Source of the DNA: Rhizobium sp. 2MFCol3.1
GTDB taxonomy: Bacteria > Pseudomonadota > Alphaproteobacteria > Rhizobiales > Rhizobiaceae
Assembly: GCF_000377565.1 (NCBI RefSeq)
Contig: NZ_KB898354.1
Location: 186,001-250,000, forward strand
Reading direction: 5' to 3'
Length of the DNA stretch: 64,000 nucleotides
The notes beneath the pieces are model-generated. The model searched no databases. It was not told the origin of the DNA and was given only the letters and a program-made list of their open reading frames with translations. Position numbers and translations under genes: made by a program. Below are positions 40,030-48,253 of this stretch, in pieces. Numbering within the stretch: position 1 is the stretch's first letter; each line of letters starts with the position of its first letter.

Positions 40030-40191
40030 TCAGACGGCGATGCGCCGTGCGGCCTTGTCGGACGCTTTGCGATCGTCGCCGTATTGCTCGATGATTTGCT
40101 TGGCGTCCTCGACCGAAATGCGGTGCTTCTTGGCAAGCGTGACCGCATCATAGGGTCCTTCGGACGCAGCCGTTCGTGTGGCTTGAGCCAT
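40030..40191 (-). CDS. DUF3606-like micro-protein
   Basis: Encodes 53 residues from the ATG at 40191, with GGAGACAAAGG before it. The pattern AVTLAKKHRISVEDAKQIIE (from residue 16) followed by DDRKASDKAARRI matches small rhizobial proteins with a helix-turn-helix-like DUF3606 fold, whose function is unknown. These are often part of the general stress response, and the region may fit that. It is too short to be found by usual length cut-offs and would be missed. It is convergent with the GNAT gene and divergent from the acidic protein gene. Confidence 0.75.
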   Translation of the reverse strand: MAQATRTAASEGPYDAVTLAKKHRISVEDAKQIIEQYGDDRKASDKAARRIAV

Positions 40192-40339
40192 CCTTTGTCT
40201 CCAATCCATTGTGTGGGTTATCGCGGAAGGCGGATCGCGGTTCGTCGCGATATCTGCTCCGTGGTCCAGACATATATGGGGATTGGGAAGCCCGCGTTCC
40301 AGAGACGGTCTGTCGCAGCGAATTTGATTGAGCTGTCAT

Positions 40340-40365
40340 GGAACCCATCGAGTCCCGCAGGTGTT
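40340..40365 (+). promoter_or_regulatory. Possible EcfG-type promoter for the acidic protein gene
   Basis: GGAAC at 40340-40344 and TGTT at 40362-40365 are separated by 17 bases, one mismatch from the consensus GGAAC-N16/17-CGTT. The ribosome binding site of the next gene starts 10 bp later, leaving a short leader. Confidence 0.35.
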
Positions 40366-40386
40366 TCCCTGCCAAAGGAGACTTGC

Positions 40387-41109
40387 ATGAAAAACGCGAC
40401 TGGCATGAAAAAAGCGACTGGGATGAAAAAGAAGTCGAAGCCGCCCATCGTCGAAGTCGCCGTCACATCCGAGGAGGGGCGCGTGGCGGTGGGTATCATG
40501 AACGCGGAGCAGGCGCTCGAGCTTGCCGACAGCGTCGATGTAGAGGTGTCGCATCCCGATCACAAGGCGGGCGAGACAGATGTGTTTATCGCGGCGGACG
40601 AGCTTCGCGAGCACCCGGCAGTCGCCGCGTCGTCGGCTGCGTCGATGAAGACCAGCGAGGCCGCGAGCGGCAAGAAGAGCAAGCCGGAGGGGCTTGAGAC
40701 GGAGGCCGCGTTGCAGGAGCATCTGGCTGCTCTTGAGGCCGACGCGCCCGCCGAAGAGGGCCAGCAAGGACCTCCGGCCGATTATGTGCTCGAAGACGAT
40801 CACATGGCCGATGAAGACATGCTCGACGAGGAAGGATCGCTGCGGCGGCTTCAGGAGGAGGTCGACAATCTGCGCGCCCGGCTTCACGTCATAAGGGAGC
40901 AGGCGGGCACCGTTGTCAGCGCCAATGCCAAATGGGCGGATGCCAGCGCCCACGAGCAGCTCGGGTCTTACCCATGGGCGAAGCTTGCCGGCGCCATGGC
41001 CTTCACCTTCGTCGCGACAAGACTACTTCGGCGATTGCCGCTCGGTGCGGTCGCAAGTGCCGCCCTGCCTTTGGCGGCGGCCGAGATGCGCCGGCGCTAC
41101 GATCGCTGA
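40387..41109 (+). CDS. Acidic protein of unknown function with C-terminal membrane-associated region
   Basis: Encodes 240 residues from the ATG at 40387, preceded by AAAGGAG; an open frame reaching back to 39991 is an extension without a start signal. The N-terminus repeats MKNATG-MKKATG-MKKKSK and is basic. The middle part is strongly acidic and disordered (LEADAPAEEG, DEDMLDEEG). A coiled coil (RRLQEEVDNLRARLHVIREQ) near residues 155-175 precedes a hydrophobic C-terminal part (AGAMAFTFVATRLL, then GAVASAALPLAAAEM). I do not recognise the family. It may be a stress protein that binds membrane. Confidence 0.65.
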   Translation: MKNATGMKKATGMKKKSKPPIVEVAVTSEEGRVAVGIMNAEQALELADSVDVEVSHPDHKAGETDVFIAADELREHPAVAASSAASMKTSEAASGKKSKPEGLETEAALQEHLAALEADAPAEEGQQGPPADYVLEDDHMADEDMLDEEGSLRRLQEEVDNLRARLHVIREQAGTVVSANAKWADASAHEQLGSYPWAKLAGAMAFTFVATRLLRRLPLGAVASAALPLAAAEMRRRYDR

Positions 41110-41142
41110 TGATGCTGTTCCTTCGTCCCGGTTGCTTGCCGA

Positions 41143-41754
41143 TCAGGGGCGAAGCAGGGGAACGTGCGGAGCGGCGGTCTCCGGCATATGGCCGGAGAGG
41201 CGGGGATCGTCGATCACCTCCACCAGGAAGGCATAGGGTTTGAAGCCGGCCTTCTGGTAGAAGAAGATGGCTGACGGGTGATCGAAGTGGCAGGTGTGCA
41301 GCCAGAAGCGGTTGATCGGCCGTGCCCATGCCCGCGCAACCGCCTGGGTGATCAACAGCTTGCCGGCGCCCTGGCCGATCGCATCGGGAACGAGGCCGCA
41401 GAAAACCAGTTCGCATTCGCCGGGCTCGCGAAAATCGAGCTCAAGCAGACCGATCCGGCGGCCTTCTTCCGACAGGATAACGTAAATCTCGACATCGGGA
41501 TCATGGATGATCGCCGCAAGCTTTTCGTCGCTGATGATCAGCCGCGATAGCCAGAGCCAATTCTCGCCGACTTCGCGAAACAGCTGGCGATAGTCGTCGA
41601 GCGAAGGCGCCTGCCAGCGCTCGAAACGCAGGGCGCCCGGCGCGGGCACGCTGACGTCAGGCTTCTCGCGCATTTCGAGACACGTCACGACATTGGCGAG
41701 CTTGCCACGCGGAAGTTCGGAGTAACCCATCGGCAGCGGCGGATTGGTCTTCAT
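41143..41754 (-). CDS. GNAT-family N-acetyltransferase
   Basis: Encodes 203 residues. The acetyltransferase domain covers about residues 50-190: ELDFREPGECELVFCGLVPD for the core strand, then the acetyl-CoA loop in AIGQGAGKLLITQAV (Q-G-x-G-x type), RFWLHTCHFDHPSAIFFYQ and KAGFKPYAFLVEV as the terminal helix and strand. The N-terminal 45 residues are less conserved and include two cysteine/methionine positions. The substrate is unknown. It converges on the acidic protein gene, 33 bp apart. Confidence 0.85.
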   Translation of the reverse strand: MKTNPPLPMGYSELPRGKLANVVTCLEMREKPDVSVPAPGALRFERWQAPSLDDYRQLFREVGENWLWLSRLIISDEKLAAIIHDPDVEIYVILSEEGRRIGLLELDFREPGECELVFCGLVPDAIGQGAGKLLITQAVARAWARPINRFWLHTCHFDHPSAIFFYQKAGFKPYAFLVEVIDDPRLSGHMPETAAPHVPLLRP

Positions 41755-41911
41755 TCAAGGCGTCCTTGCTGTTCGTTGTCGACGCCTGCAAGTGCCGGCG
41801 AAACCAACCGATCTCGCATTGTGGCATAGCCCTTGGCAACAGTATTTTCGGCAGCCACTTCCCTTCCTCGGGCTTTCGGCCTTACACTCGTTTTTATCTC
41901 CCGCTGGATGA

Positions 41912-42208
41912 ATGCTCATGCTGTGCAACAGGACAGTATCGCTCACATCATTCGTCATCGCCGCCGCGGTGGCTGGCCAGGCGGCGCCGCTATTGGCGCA
42001 GGAGAAGGCGGCCAGGCGCACACCGCCGGGCGCTATGATTTCCGTCCGTGACGTCATCAAGCTGAACCCGCACGACGGCGCGCTCGCGGCACCTATTCTG
42101 TCCGATACCTGGTGGATGCGGGTTTCGGTCAGCCAGGAGCGGAGCGTGCGGCCAGCGGCGCGCGATGGGGCTGACCACCGTGCAGGGACAGCCGGCAAGG
42201 CACCGTGA
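41912..42208 (+). CDS. Possible small exported protein
   Basis: Encodes 98 residues. The N-terminal part (NRTVSLTSFVIAAAVAGQAA, then PLLAQE) looks like a signal peptide with cleavage after LLA. The rest has no known motif and ends in a basic, low-complexity part (RPAARDGADHRAGTAGK) that may be non-coding-like. No strong ribosome binding site is seen. It may be a genuine small secreted protein, a decayed gene or chance. The rest of the 565-bp gap (41755-42319) shows no other gene. Confidence 0.35.
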   Translation: MLMLCNRTVSLTSFVIAAAVAGQAAPLLAQEKAARRTPPGAMISVRDVIKLNPHDGALAAPILSDTWWMRVSVSQERSVRPAARDGADHRAGTAGKAP

Positions 42209-42319
42209 TCGATCTGGATCAGCTTCACGACAGTTTAGGCAGCTAAGGCAGGTGCAGCAACGATGCCCGTTTTTAGTCGTCGAATGCGTGCAATCGCCGT
42301 CTAACAAGCTGGTGTCTAT

Positions 42320-43174
42320 ATGGACAAACTACTTTTTTCGATCCTTGCCGATGGCGGCTCGGACACTCTTGAGCGCCAGATTTCGGCAATCAATCGTTTC
42401 TCGCCGGGTTCCTCAATCTGCATCCACCACGACGCGACGTCTCCGGGAAATAAATCCCTCGACCGCAGCGGCGGCGGCAACGTCTTCATCAATCCTAATT
42501 CCTATGCGATCCGACCTCAGGAGGGCGTGTTGCACGCCCATGTCAGCAACTTCCAGCACGCGGTTGCCCAGTCTCTCGAGTTCGACAAGATCGTACTTTT
42601 TTCGGCGCAGGAAATGCTCATCAAGTCCGGATTGGGCGAGTACACGAAGCGCTTCACGATCGGCGCGCAAACGGAGCTCTACGGAAACATCGAGACTGCC
42701 AACAACTGGGCCGGGTTTCGGCCGGAGGTCTTGAACTTCCCCGGTGTCAAACGGGTGCTCTCCCTTCTCGGGCTGCCTCTTTTCGCAGGCGGGCAGGCGG
42801 AGGGACAGTTTTTCAGCCGTGACGTCTTCGCCCACTTGGAGCGGGTCTTCGTGGAAGCGTTTCCAATGGAGCCTTGCGGGTTTCCAAGCGAGCAGATCGT
42901 GCCTGCAACATTTGCCATGCGCCACGGTTTTGCGGGCACCAACATTTCGCTGCCGATCACATTCACGGCGGCGAGCGCCCAGATCGAGATATCCGAGAGC
43001 GTTCTCCGTCAACTCGTGAAGGGTGACGGCGCGCTCCACGCGCGCGCAAGGCCGGGTGCGCTGAGGCCGGCTCATATCGGCGCGTGCGTGTTGAAGGATG
43101 TCTACGCGGTGAGCCTGCCGGCCGATCGATATGAGATCTGGAGCAAGGTCGTGGGCGAGCTGGAAAACAGCTAA
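42320..43174 (+). CDS. Unrecognised protein, tandem paralogue A (possible glycosyltransferase-like)
   Basis: Encodes 284 residues. The N-terminal strand-helix (DKLLFSILADGGSDTLERQI) and SSICIHHDA resemble a Rossmann-like GT-A type start. A GQAEGQFFSRDVFAHLERVF block and an AFPMEPCGFPSEQIVPATFA block are shared with the next gene. The spacing and motifs recall bacterial core-2/I-branching (GT14) type enzymes, but I cannot confirm this. No signal peptide or membrane segment. It lies 82 bp before its paralogue and both share the same direction, so they probably arose by gene duplication and act on related targets. Confidence 0.75.
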   Translation: MDKLLFSILADGGSDTLERQISAINRFSPGSSICIHHDATSPGNKSLDRSGGGNVFINPNSYAIRPQEGVLHAHVSNFQHAVAQSLEFDKIVLFSAQEMLIKSGLGEYTKRFTIGAQTELYGNIETANNWAGFRPEVLNFPGVKRVLSLLGLPLFAGGQAEGQFFSRDVFAHLERVFVEAFPMEPCGFPSEQIVPATFAMRHGFAGTNISLPITFTAASAQIEISESVLRQLVKGDGALHARARPGALRPAHIGACVLKDVYAVSLPADRYEIWSKVVGELENS

Positions 43175-43201
43175 GACGCCCCCGTTCATTCCACGCCGTG
43201 A

Positions 43202-43249
43202 ATTCTTCAAGACGTCAATTCTTCAAGACGTCAACTCTTTAAGACTGGG
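43202..43249 (+). repeat. Tandem 16-bp repeats between the paralogues
   Basis: AATTCTTCAAGACGTC occurs twice in direct succession (43202-43217 and 43218-43233), followed by a degenerate third copy (43234-43249). It lies immediately before the second paralogue. It may be a remnant of the duplication or a regulatory element. Confidence 0.75.
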
Positions 43250-43256
43250 CCTGTCG

Positions 43257-44105
43257 ATGACCAAAGTCCTATTTTCCCTGCCAGTGCATGAAATGCCCGC
43301 CATCGTGCGGGACCAGATCGAAAACATAAACTACTTCTGCCCCGACGCCACGATCGTCATCCACATATCGGCAGGCGCCGCCGCGCTCGAAGACGAATTT
43401 CGGCGGCAGTGCGATTTTGCGAATGTGCTCATTAATCCGAGCTCCCACGAGACGAGATGGAACGAGGGCATCTTCCATACCCACGTCAGCAACTATCTCT
43501 ACGCGCTCGAGCGCGGCATAGCCTTCGATCGCATCGTTTTGCTGTCGTCCAACGAGCTTCTCGTAAAGCACGGCCTTGCCGAATACATGTCGAAATTCGC
43601 CATGGGCAGCCATGTGCAGATCTACGACCTCGCCGCCGATTGGGGCGGTTTTCGCACCGACGTCGCGAGCGATCAGTCCGTCCGCAAATTCGTCGCCAAC
43701 CTCGGGCTGACGTCCTATTTCGCGGGACAAGCGGAAGGGCAGTTTTTCAACGAGCGCATCTTCGCCCGCATCGTTCGGCTCTTCGTCGAGAATTTTCCGA
43801 TGGCGCCGTGCGGGTTCAACAGCGAAGAGGTGATCCCGCCGACGGTGGCAGCCAGCCTCTCCATGGCCGGCGTCAACTACGCGCATCCGATTACCTTCTG
43901 CGACTACTCGACGTCGATTAAGATGACGCCGGAGCTGATCGACCAGATCAGATCGGGAAAAGGCACGGTCTACGCGCAGCGCGTACCGCGATCGATGCGC
44001 TCGCCGCATATCGGCGTCTCGACCTTCGAGGGGGTCTTCAGCGTCAAGCGCGTGCCGCGCGAGGATTGCGAGCTGCGGCGGTATGTGCGGGGGTTGATGG
44101 TTTAG
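43257..44105 (+). CDS. Unrecognised protein, tandem paralogue B (possible glycosyltransferase-like)
   Basis: Encodes 282 residues from the ATG at 43257; the longer open frame upstream runs through tandem repeats. It aligns over its full length with the preceding protein: HTHVSNYLYALERGIAFDRI against HAHVSNFQHAVAQSLEFDKI, and FPMAPCGFNSEEVIPPTVA against FPMEPCGFPSEQIVPATFA. Conserved tryptophan-glycine (DWGGFR/NWAGFR) and asparagine-glutamate (SSNELLVK/SAQEMLIK) positions may form an active site. The family is not recognised; a GT14-like fold is a guess. No membrane segment is seen. Confidence 0.75.
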   Translation: MTKVLFSLPVHEMPAIVRDQIENINYFCPDATIVIHISAGAAALEDEFRRQCDFANVLINPSSHETRWNEGIFHTHVSNYLYALERGIAFDRIVLLSSNELLVKHGLAEYMSKFAMGSHVQIYDLAADWGGFRTDVASDQSVRKFVANLGLTSYFAGQAEGQFFNERIFARIVRLFVENFPMAPCGFNSEEVIPPTVAASLSMAGVNYAHPITFCDYSTSIKMTPELIDQIRSGKGTVYAQRVPRSMRSPHIGVSTFEGVFSVKRVPREDCELRRYVRGLMV

Positions 44106-44146
44106 AGGGGGAGGTGCCGAGCTAACTCGTCACCATCTCGGAGGCT

Positions 44147-45166
44147 CTAGTTCTTCAAATGCATTCCAACGCGCTTGCAGGAAAAGCGTGTATCGAATGC
44201 CTTGGATATATCGGTATCCGGTTTGAGAAGTTTGACGCTTACCAGGGTTTTCGCGAACTGCGTGTAATGACCGGCGGTCAAGCAGCCAATGCCTTTGTCC
44301 AGTGCATCGCCACTGTCGACGATGCCGTATGCTTTGAGCTTGTCGATCGCATATTCGATCTGACCGTCCGTCATATCGGGGTTCGCTTGCTTGATGAGCG
44401 TATTTGCCGCTGCATTGTCCCTGTAGAGATAGTTGTACCAGCCTTCGATTGAGGCATCGACAAAGCGCTGCACGAGGCCCGGGTTGGTTTCAATCAACTG
44501 GCGCTCTGCGGTGATCATCGTCGCGTAGGGTGCATAGCCGGCATCGGCGAGCAAGAAAATCTCAGGCTCCGTGCCGGTCTCAGTCTTGATCGCATAGGGC
44601 TCCGAGGTCACGAGACCCTGCTGAGCCGAGTTTTCATCTGCCAGGAATGGGGCGGGGCTGAAATTATAGGGGCGAAATTGCTCGTCTCGGAAACCGACGA
44701 AATTGGCTTTCATCCACTCGAAATACGCGCCGAAGCCGCCTTGGGTCATGAAAATGGCGTTGAGTTTCGCGAGATCTTCGAACCTGTTCACGCTCTTGCC
44801 ACGATGAGCGAGGAGGACCTGGGCGTTCTTCTGATAGATCGCGGCTACATCGACAAGTGGAATTCCCTGCTCCTGGCCGACGAGCTGTTCCTGCTGCGTA
44901 CCAAGATAGAAATCGAGCTTTCCCGCTAGAAGCATAGCGCGGTTCTGTGCGCTTGGCCCACCCTGAACGATTTCAACGTCAAGGCCGTACCTGGCGTAAG
45001 TGCCATCGGCGAGGGCTTGATAGAAGCCTCCGTGATCGGCTTCGGCTAGCCAATCGGTGCCGAAGCGAACTCTATCCAGTGAATAGGCCGGGGAAGCGAA
45101 GGATATGGAGGCAACGGCTAGCAAGGTAGCGGCGGCCACCTTGCATGGTGATAGATGAGAATTCAT
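44147..45166 (-). CDS. NMT1/THI5-like periplasmic substrate-binding protein
   Basis: Encodes 339 residues from the ATG at 45166. Residues 1-29 are a signal peptide ending at AYSLD. The mature start VRFGTDWLAEADHGGFYQAL and the GGPSAQNRAMLLAGKLDFYL block match NMT1-type proteins that bind thiamine precursors, sulphonates, riboflavin precursors or pyrimidine-like compounds. No permease or ATPase gene for it is in the window, so it is an orphan or works with a distant transporter. The ligand cannot be told. The AT-rich gap upstream holds its promoter. Confidence 0.88.
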   Translation of the reverse strand: MNSHLSPCKVAAATLLAVASISFASPAYSLDRVRFGTDWLAEADHGGFYQALADGTYARYGLDVEIVQGGPSAQNRAMLLAGKLDFYLGTQQEQLVGQEQGIPLVDVAAIYQKNAQVLLAHRGKSVNRFEDLAKLNAIFMTQGGFGAYFEWMKANFVGFRDEQFRPYNFSPAPFLADENSAQQGLVTSEPYAIKTETGTEPEIFLLADAGYAPYATMITAERQLIETNPGLVQRFVDASIEGWYNYLYRDNAAANTLIKQANPDMTDGQIEYAIDKLKAYGIVDSGDALDKGIGCLTAGHYTQFAKTLVSVKLLKPDTDISKAFDTRFSCKRVGMHLKN

Positions 45167-45441
45167 GAGGCGTTCCGGATGAGGAAGAGGCAAGCGTATT
45201 GATTGTATCGCCGCAGCCTTGTTCAACCGTTAAGCCCGTCGACAACGACGGACTACGGGAAATGTTTTCGTTGGATTTCTAAAACATGTCGGCTGAATGC
45301 TTATCAATAGATGCGAATTTCTAATAAAGTAAATATATTCTTAAGTTGTAGAATTTTCAGACTATATCGTTTGTATTTCTATTTGAGATTGGTTTATAGA
45401 TTCCGACGAATTCGTTTTCGTTGAGTATTGAGGGGATTTTG

Positions 45442-46443
45442 ATGCGCTTTTGTATATTCAGCGTTCGTGTTTTTGCGCAGATATTCATATTGGTGTGTAA
45501 TTTTTTTATTTGTAATATTGCATATGCGCAGAGCAACGATGCCGAGAAAGCGTTTGAAAAGTTCATACGGGCAGAGGATTACAAGAACGCCAGCTTCTAT
45601 CTCGAAACCAAGCTGGTCGATCCGGCGAAATTGGATGTCTCCCAGATGTTCTTCAACATCCTGATGGACTCCTACTATCGCGACATGAAGAAGAACGCGG
45701 TCAAGATCGATACGCTTTACCAGTTCCTTTCCAGCCTTGGGACGGTTGACCTCAACAAGACCGCCGATTGCTACAATGACAGCCATTGCCTTCTGGCGAA
45801 CGAACTCATGTATGGGGCTAGCCCGGACGCGGTTAAATACTTCGTGGATCGCGGATTGAATCTCAATCACACGGACCGCGGTATTATCCCGGCATCCATG
45901 CCGTTCATGGTTCGCCTCGGCTCGGTATATAATGTTGAGGATATGAACTTCTTCGCCAAGAACGGGCTCGTTCTGGGCGACGAACTTTATCCGATCGAGC
46001 AATTGTCGAACTACCGCGACAATTACCTGTATTCCGGCCGACTCAATATGCCGGAGAACTATCTGGAGTTGAGCGACCAGAATTTGCTTGATGTGGCAGT
46101 GATCGCACTCGGTTCGTCCGTCAATGAAAATAGTCCAAAGGCAAGCATTCGCCGCAAGGTGCTGTGCGACTTCGTTACTTACGCGGCATCCTCTTTTACC
46201 CCGTCATTTGATTATCTTCTTTATCTTTTGAAGGTTTCGAACACGTTCCGCGGAGAATATGTGGGGAAGACCGAAAAGAGCGGGAACAGTATCTACCAGC
46301 CTTTTCCCAGCTCCTGCGTCTCCCTTGTTCAGAGCATGGCGGCCAGTCATGCGCAGCTTCAGAGTGTCATCTCTGATTTTGCCAATAATGGCGACGTGAA
46401 GACGGCACAGTGGCTGATATCCATCAAGCAGGGTCAGAATTAA
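45442..46443 (+). CDS. Exported protein of unknown function
   Basis: Encodes 333 residues from the ATG at 45442, preceded by GAGGGG; a TTG at 45421 is less likely. Residues 1-29 are a signal peptide with cleavage near AYAQ. The mature part is helical and may contain repeat units (EKAFEKFIRAEDYKNASFYL; then an ankyrin-like stretch GASPDAVKYFVDRGLNLNHT). Cysteines (DCYNDSHC; SSCVSLVQ) may pair. The region's AT content is higher than its neighbours, which may point to acquisition. It lies 11 bp upstream of a peptidoglycan-binding protein gene, and both are exported. Confidence 0.7.
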   Translation: MRFCIFSVRVFAQIFILVCNFFICNIAYAQSNDAEKAFEKFIRAEDYKNASFYLETKLVDPAKLDVSQMFFNILMDSYYRDMKKNAVKIDTLYQFLSSLGTVDLNKTADCYNDSHCLLANELMYGASPDAVKYFVDRGLNLNHTDRGIIPASMPFMVRLGSVYNVEDMNFFAKNGLVLGDELYPIEQLSNYRDNYLYSGRLNMPENYLELSDQNLLDVAVIALGSSVNENSPKASIRRKVLCDFVTYAASSFTPSFDYLLYLLKVSNTFRGEYVGKTEKSGNSIYQPFPSSCVSLVQSMAASHAQLQSVISDFANNGDVKTAQWLISIKQGQN

Positions 46444-46454
46444 GGGGCACGCGC

Positions 46455-48179
46455 ATGGGTATGTATAGGAACGACAAACATCTGAAGGTCCTGGGCATCG
46501 CGCTCTCGGCGAGCGTGGCCTTTGCCGGAATGGCGAAGGCGAATGACGACCTTGTCCGGGGATTGCTTGGACTGGGAACCGCGATCATTATCAACCAGGC
46601 TGCCCAGCAGAACCAGCAGCAACGGTATCAGGGCGGCGTGCGACGTGCGCCGGCGCCCGGGCAATATGGTGATGAGGTCGCCAAGCGCGTTGCCGCAAAG
46701 AGAGAGATCCAGCGACGCCTGAACATGCTGGGATTTCAGGCTGGCCAGCCGGATGGTTCATACGGGCCGCAGACACGCGACGCTATTGCCGCCTTCCAGA
46801 GAAGTGTCGGCCACAGGCCGACCGGGAAAATAACCGAGCAGGAAATCACGCTTCTTTACCAGAGGAGTGACGGCGCCATGGCGAGTGGCGGCGGCCAGGA
46901 CAATGGCAACGGCGTAGCCCTGGAGGACGGCTTCGCCGCGCTGGGCGATGCCAATTCCCAGGTATCGGCCTTTCCTGCATTCGGCGGTGGAGCCAACAAG
47001 GCGCCAGAGGGTATGAATGCATTCGCGAATGTAGCAAACCCTGCTCCGACGACCAACGGCGGCACGGCTTTTCCGGTTATCGGGAATGCGGCCGGTCAGC
47101 AGGCCGCGGCGCAGCAGCCGTCGGCCTTTCCCCAGATCGGCAAGGCCATGCCTGCAGGCGAAAATCCATCCGCGTTCCCAGCGCTGGGTAAAGTCGCTGA
47201 TGGCAATGCCGAGGCGACGCCCAAGCCGGTGCTGGCCGCCGCTCCAGACGCAACCGCAGCGCTGGCAACTGGCACGCAAATGCCCGCTATCGCCACGGCT
47301 CCCACGCAACAGGACACCGCTACTCAGATGCCGTCGCTGGCTCCGGCGCCGGCCGCCACGACAGCCCTGCCGCCTGTAGGCGATGTGGCGGCTGCGCCGG
47401 CTGCCGCTTTCTCGGCCCTTTCGGCTGCCCCCGTCAAACCGGAATCTCCGGCATCGATGCCGGCAATCGCCACCGCGCCGGATGCCGATGCCGCTGCGGC
47501 GACGAGCGCATCGCTTTCGTCCGAACTGAAATATACCCCGTTCGGCTCCGAAGCCGAGCAGCCCAAAATTCTCGGCTTTTCTCTGGGCACCTCGCTGAAG
47601 GACGCGCAGGCGCACCTGGCCGAGGCGGGATTTGCCGATTGCAAGCCCGTGGACGGCGCGCTCGAGTGCACGCGCACGACGGCATCTTTGTCTGACACGA
47701 TCAGGATATGGAGCTTGCAGTCCGAGACAATTTTCGGGATTGCGAGAGCCATGGCGTTCAATACCGCCATGCCCTCGGATGCGCTTACCAAGCAGTTCGA
47801 AACGACGTATGGCGCTCTTATGAAGGCCCGCGCCTACACAGTGTCCTCCAAACCGGAATGCTCGGCGTCGTTTCTGTCTCGCGATCAGATCAAACCGCTG
47901 CTCAACCGTATCGCAGCCGTGGAGAACAAGACCGCCGCCGATATCGAGCCGGCCATGATCGAACTGGCGCGGAACTGCCCCATCGGCTACTCGATCGCCT
48001 TCAACGGCGATGACAAGATATCCGGTGTGGAGATCACCTTCCTCGATGCCACGTCGCTGATCAACGCCGCCGCGCAAAAGGACCGCGACCTTGCACAGCG
48101 CAAAAAAGAAGCCGAGGCAGCCAAAGCCGAGGAAGAGCAGAAGAAATTGCAGATCCTGTCTTCTGACATCAAGCTTTGA
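46455..48179 (+). CDS. Exported peptidoglycan-binding-domain protein
   Basis: Encodes 574 residues from the ATG at 46455, preceded by AAGGGG. Residues 1-29 are a signal peptide. A PG_binding_1 domain lies at about residues 75-135: IQRRLNMLGFQAGQPDGSYG, then TRDAIAAFQRSVGHRPTG. Residues 150-370 are low-complexity Ala/Pro with repeated FPxxG units and MPAIATAP-like units. The last 190 residues form another domain with cysteines (GFADCKPVDGALECTR, KPECSASFLSR) and no recognised family. It probably binds the cell wall. It is co-transcribed with the exported protein upstream and is convergent with a flagellin gene. Confidence 0.8.
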   Translation: MGMYRNDKHLKVLGIALSASVAFAGMAKANDDLVRGLLGLGTAIIINQAAQQNQQQRYQGGVRRAPAPGQYGDEVAKRVAAKREIQRRLNMLGFQAGQPDGSYGPQTRDAIAAFQRSVGHRPTGKITEQEITLLYQRSDGAMASGGGQDNGNGVALEDGFAALGDANSQVSAFPAFGGGANKAPEGMNAFANVANPAPTTNGGTAFPVIGNAAGQQAAAQQPSAFPQIGKAMPAGENPSAFPALGKVADGNAEATPKPVLAAAPDATAALATGTQMPAIATAPTQQDTATQMPSLAPAPAATTALPPVGDVAAAPAAAFSALSAAPVKPESPASMPAIATAPDADAAAATSASLSSELKYTPFGSEAEQPKILGFSLGTSLKDAQAHLAEAGFADCKPVDGALECTRTTASLSDTIRIWSLQSETIFGIARAMAFNTAMPSDALTKQFETTYGALMKARAYTVSSKPECSASFLSRDQIKPLLNRIAAVENKTAADIEPAMIELARNCPIGYSIAFNGDDKISGVEITFLDATSLINAAAQKDRDLAQRKKEAEAAKAEEEQKKLQILSSDIKL

Positions 48180-48253
48180 TCGCGCAGAGGCAGGAGCGGA
48201 AACAAGAGGCGTCTCAGGACTGCCTCAACCTGACGCTTTCTGACGCGAGCCTG

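Noticed and set aside
39991..40386. Upstream extension of the acidic protein gene to position 39991
   Set aside because: The extension crosses the DUF3606-like gene in antisense and lacks a start signal, while AAAGGAG precedes the ATG at 40387.
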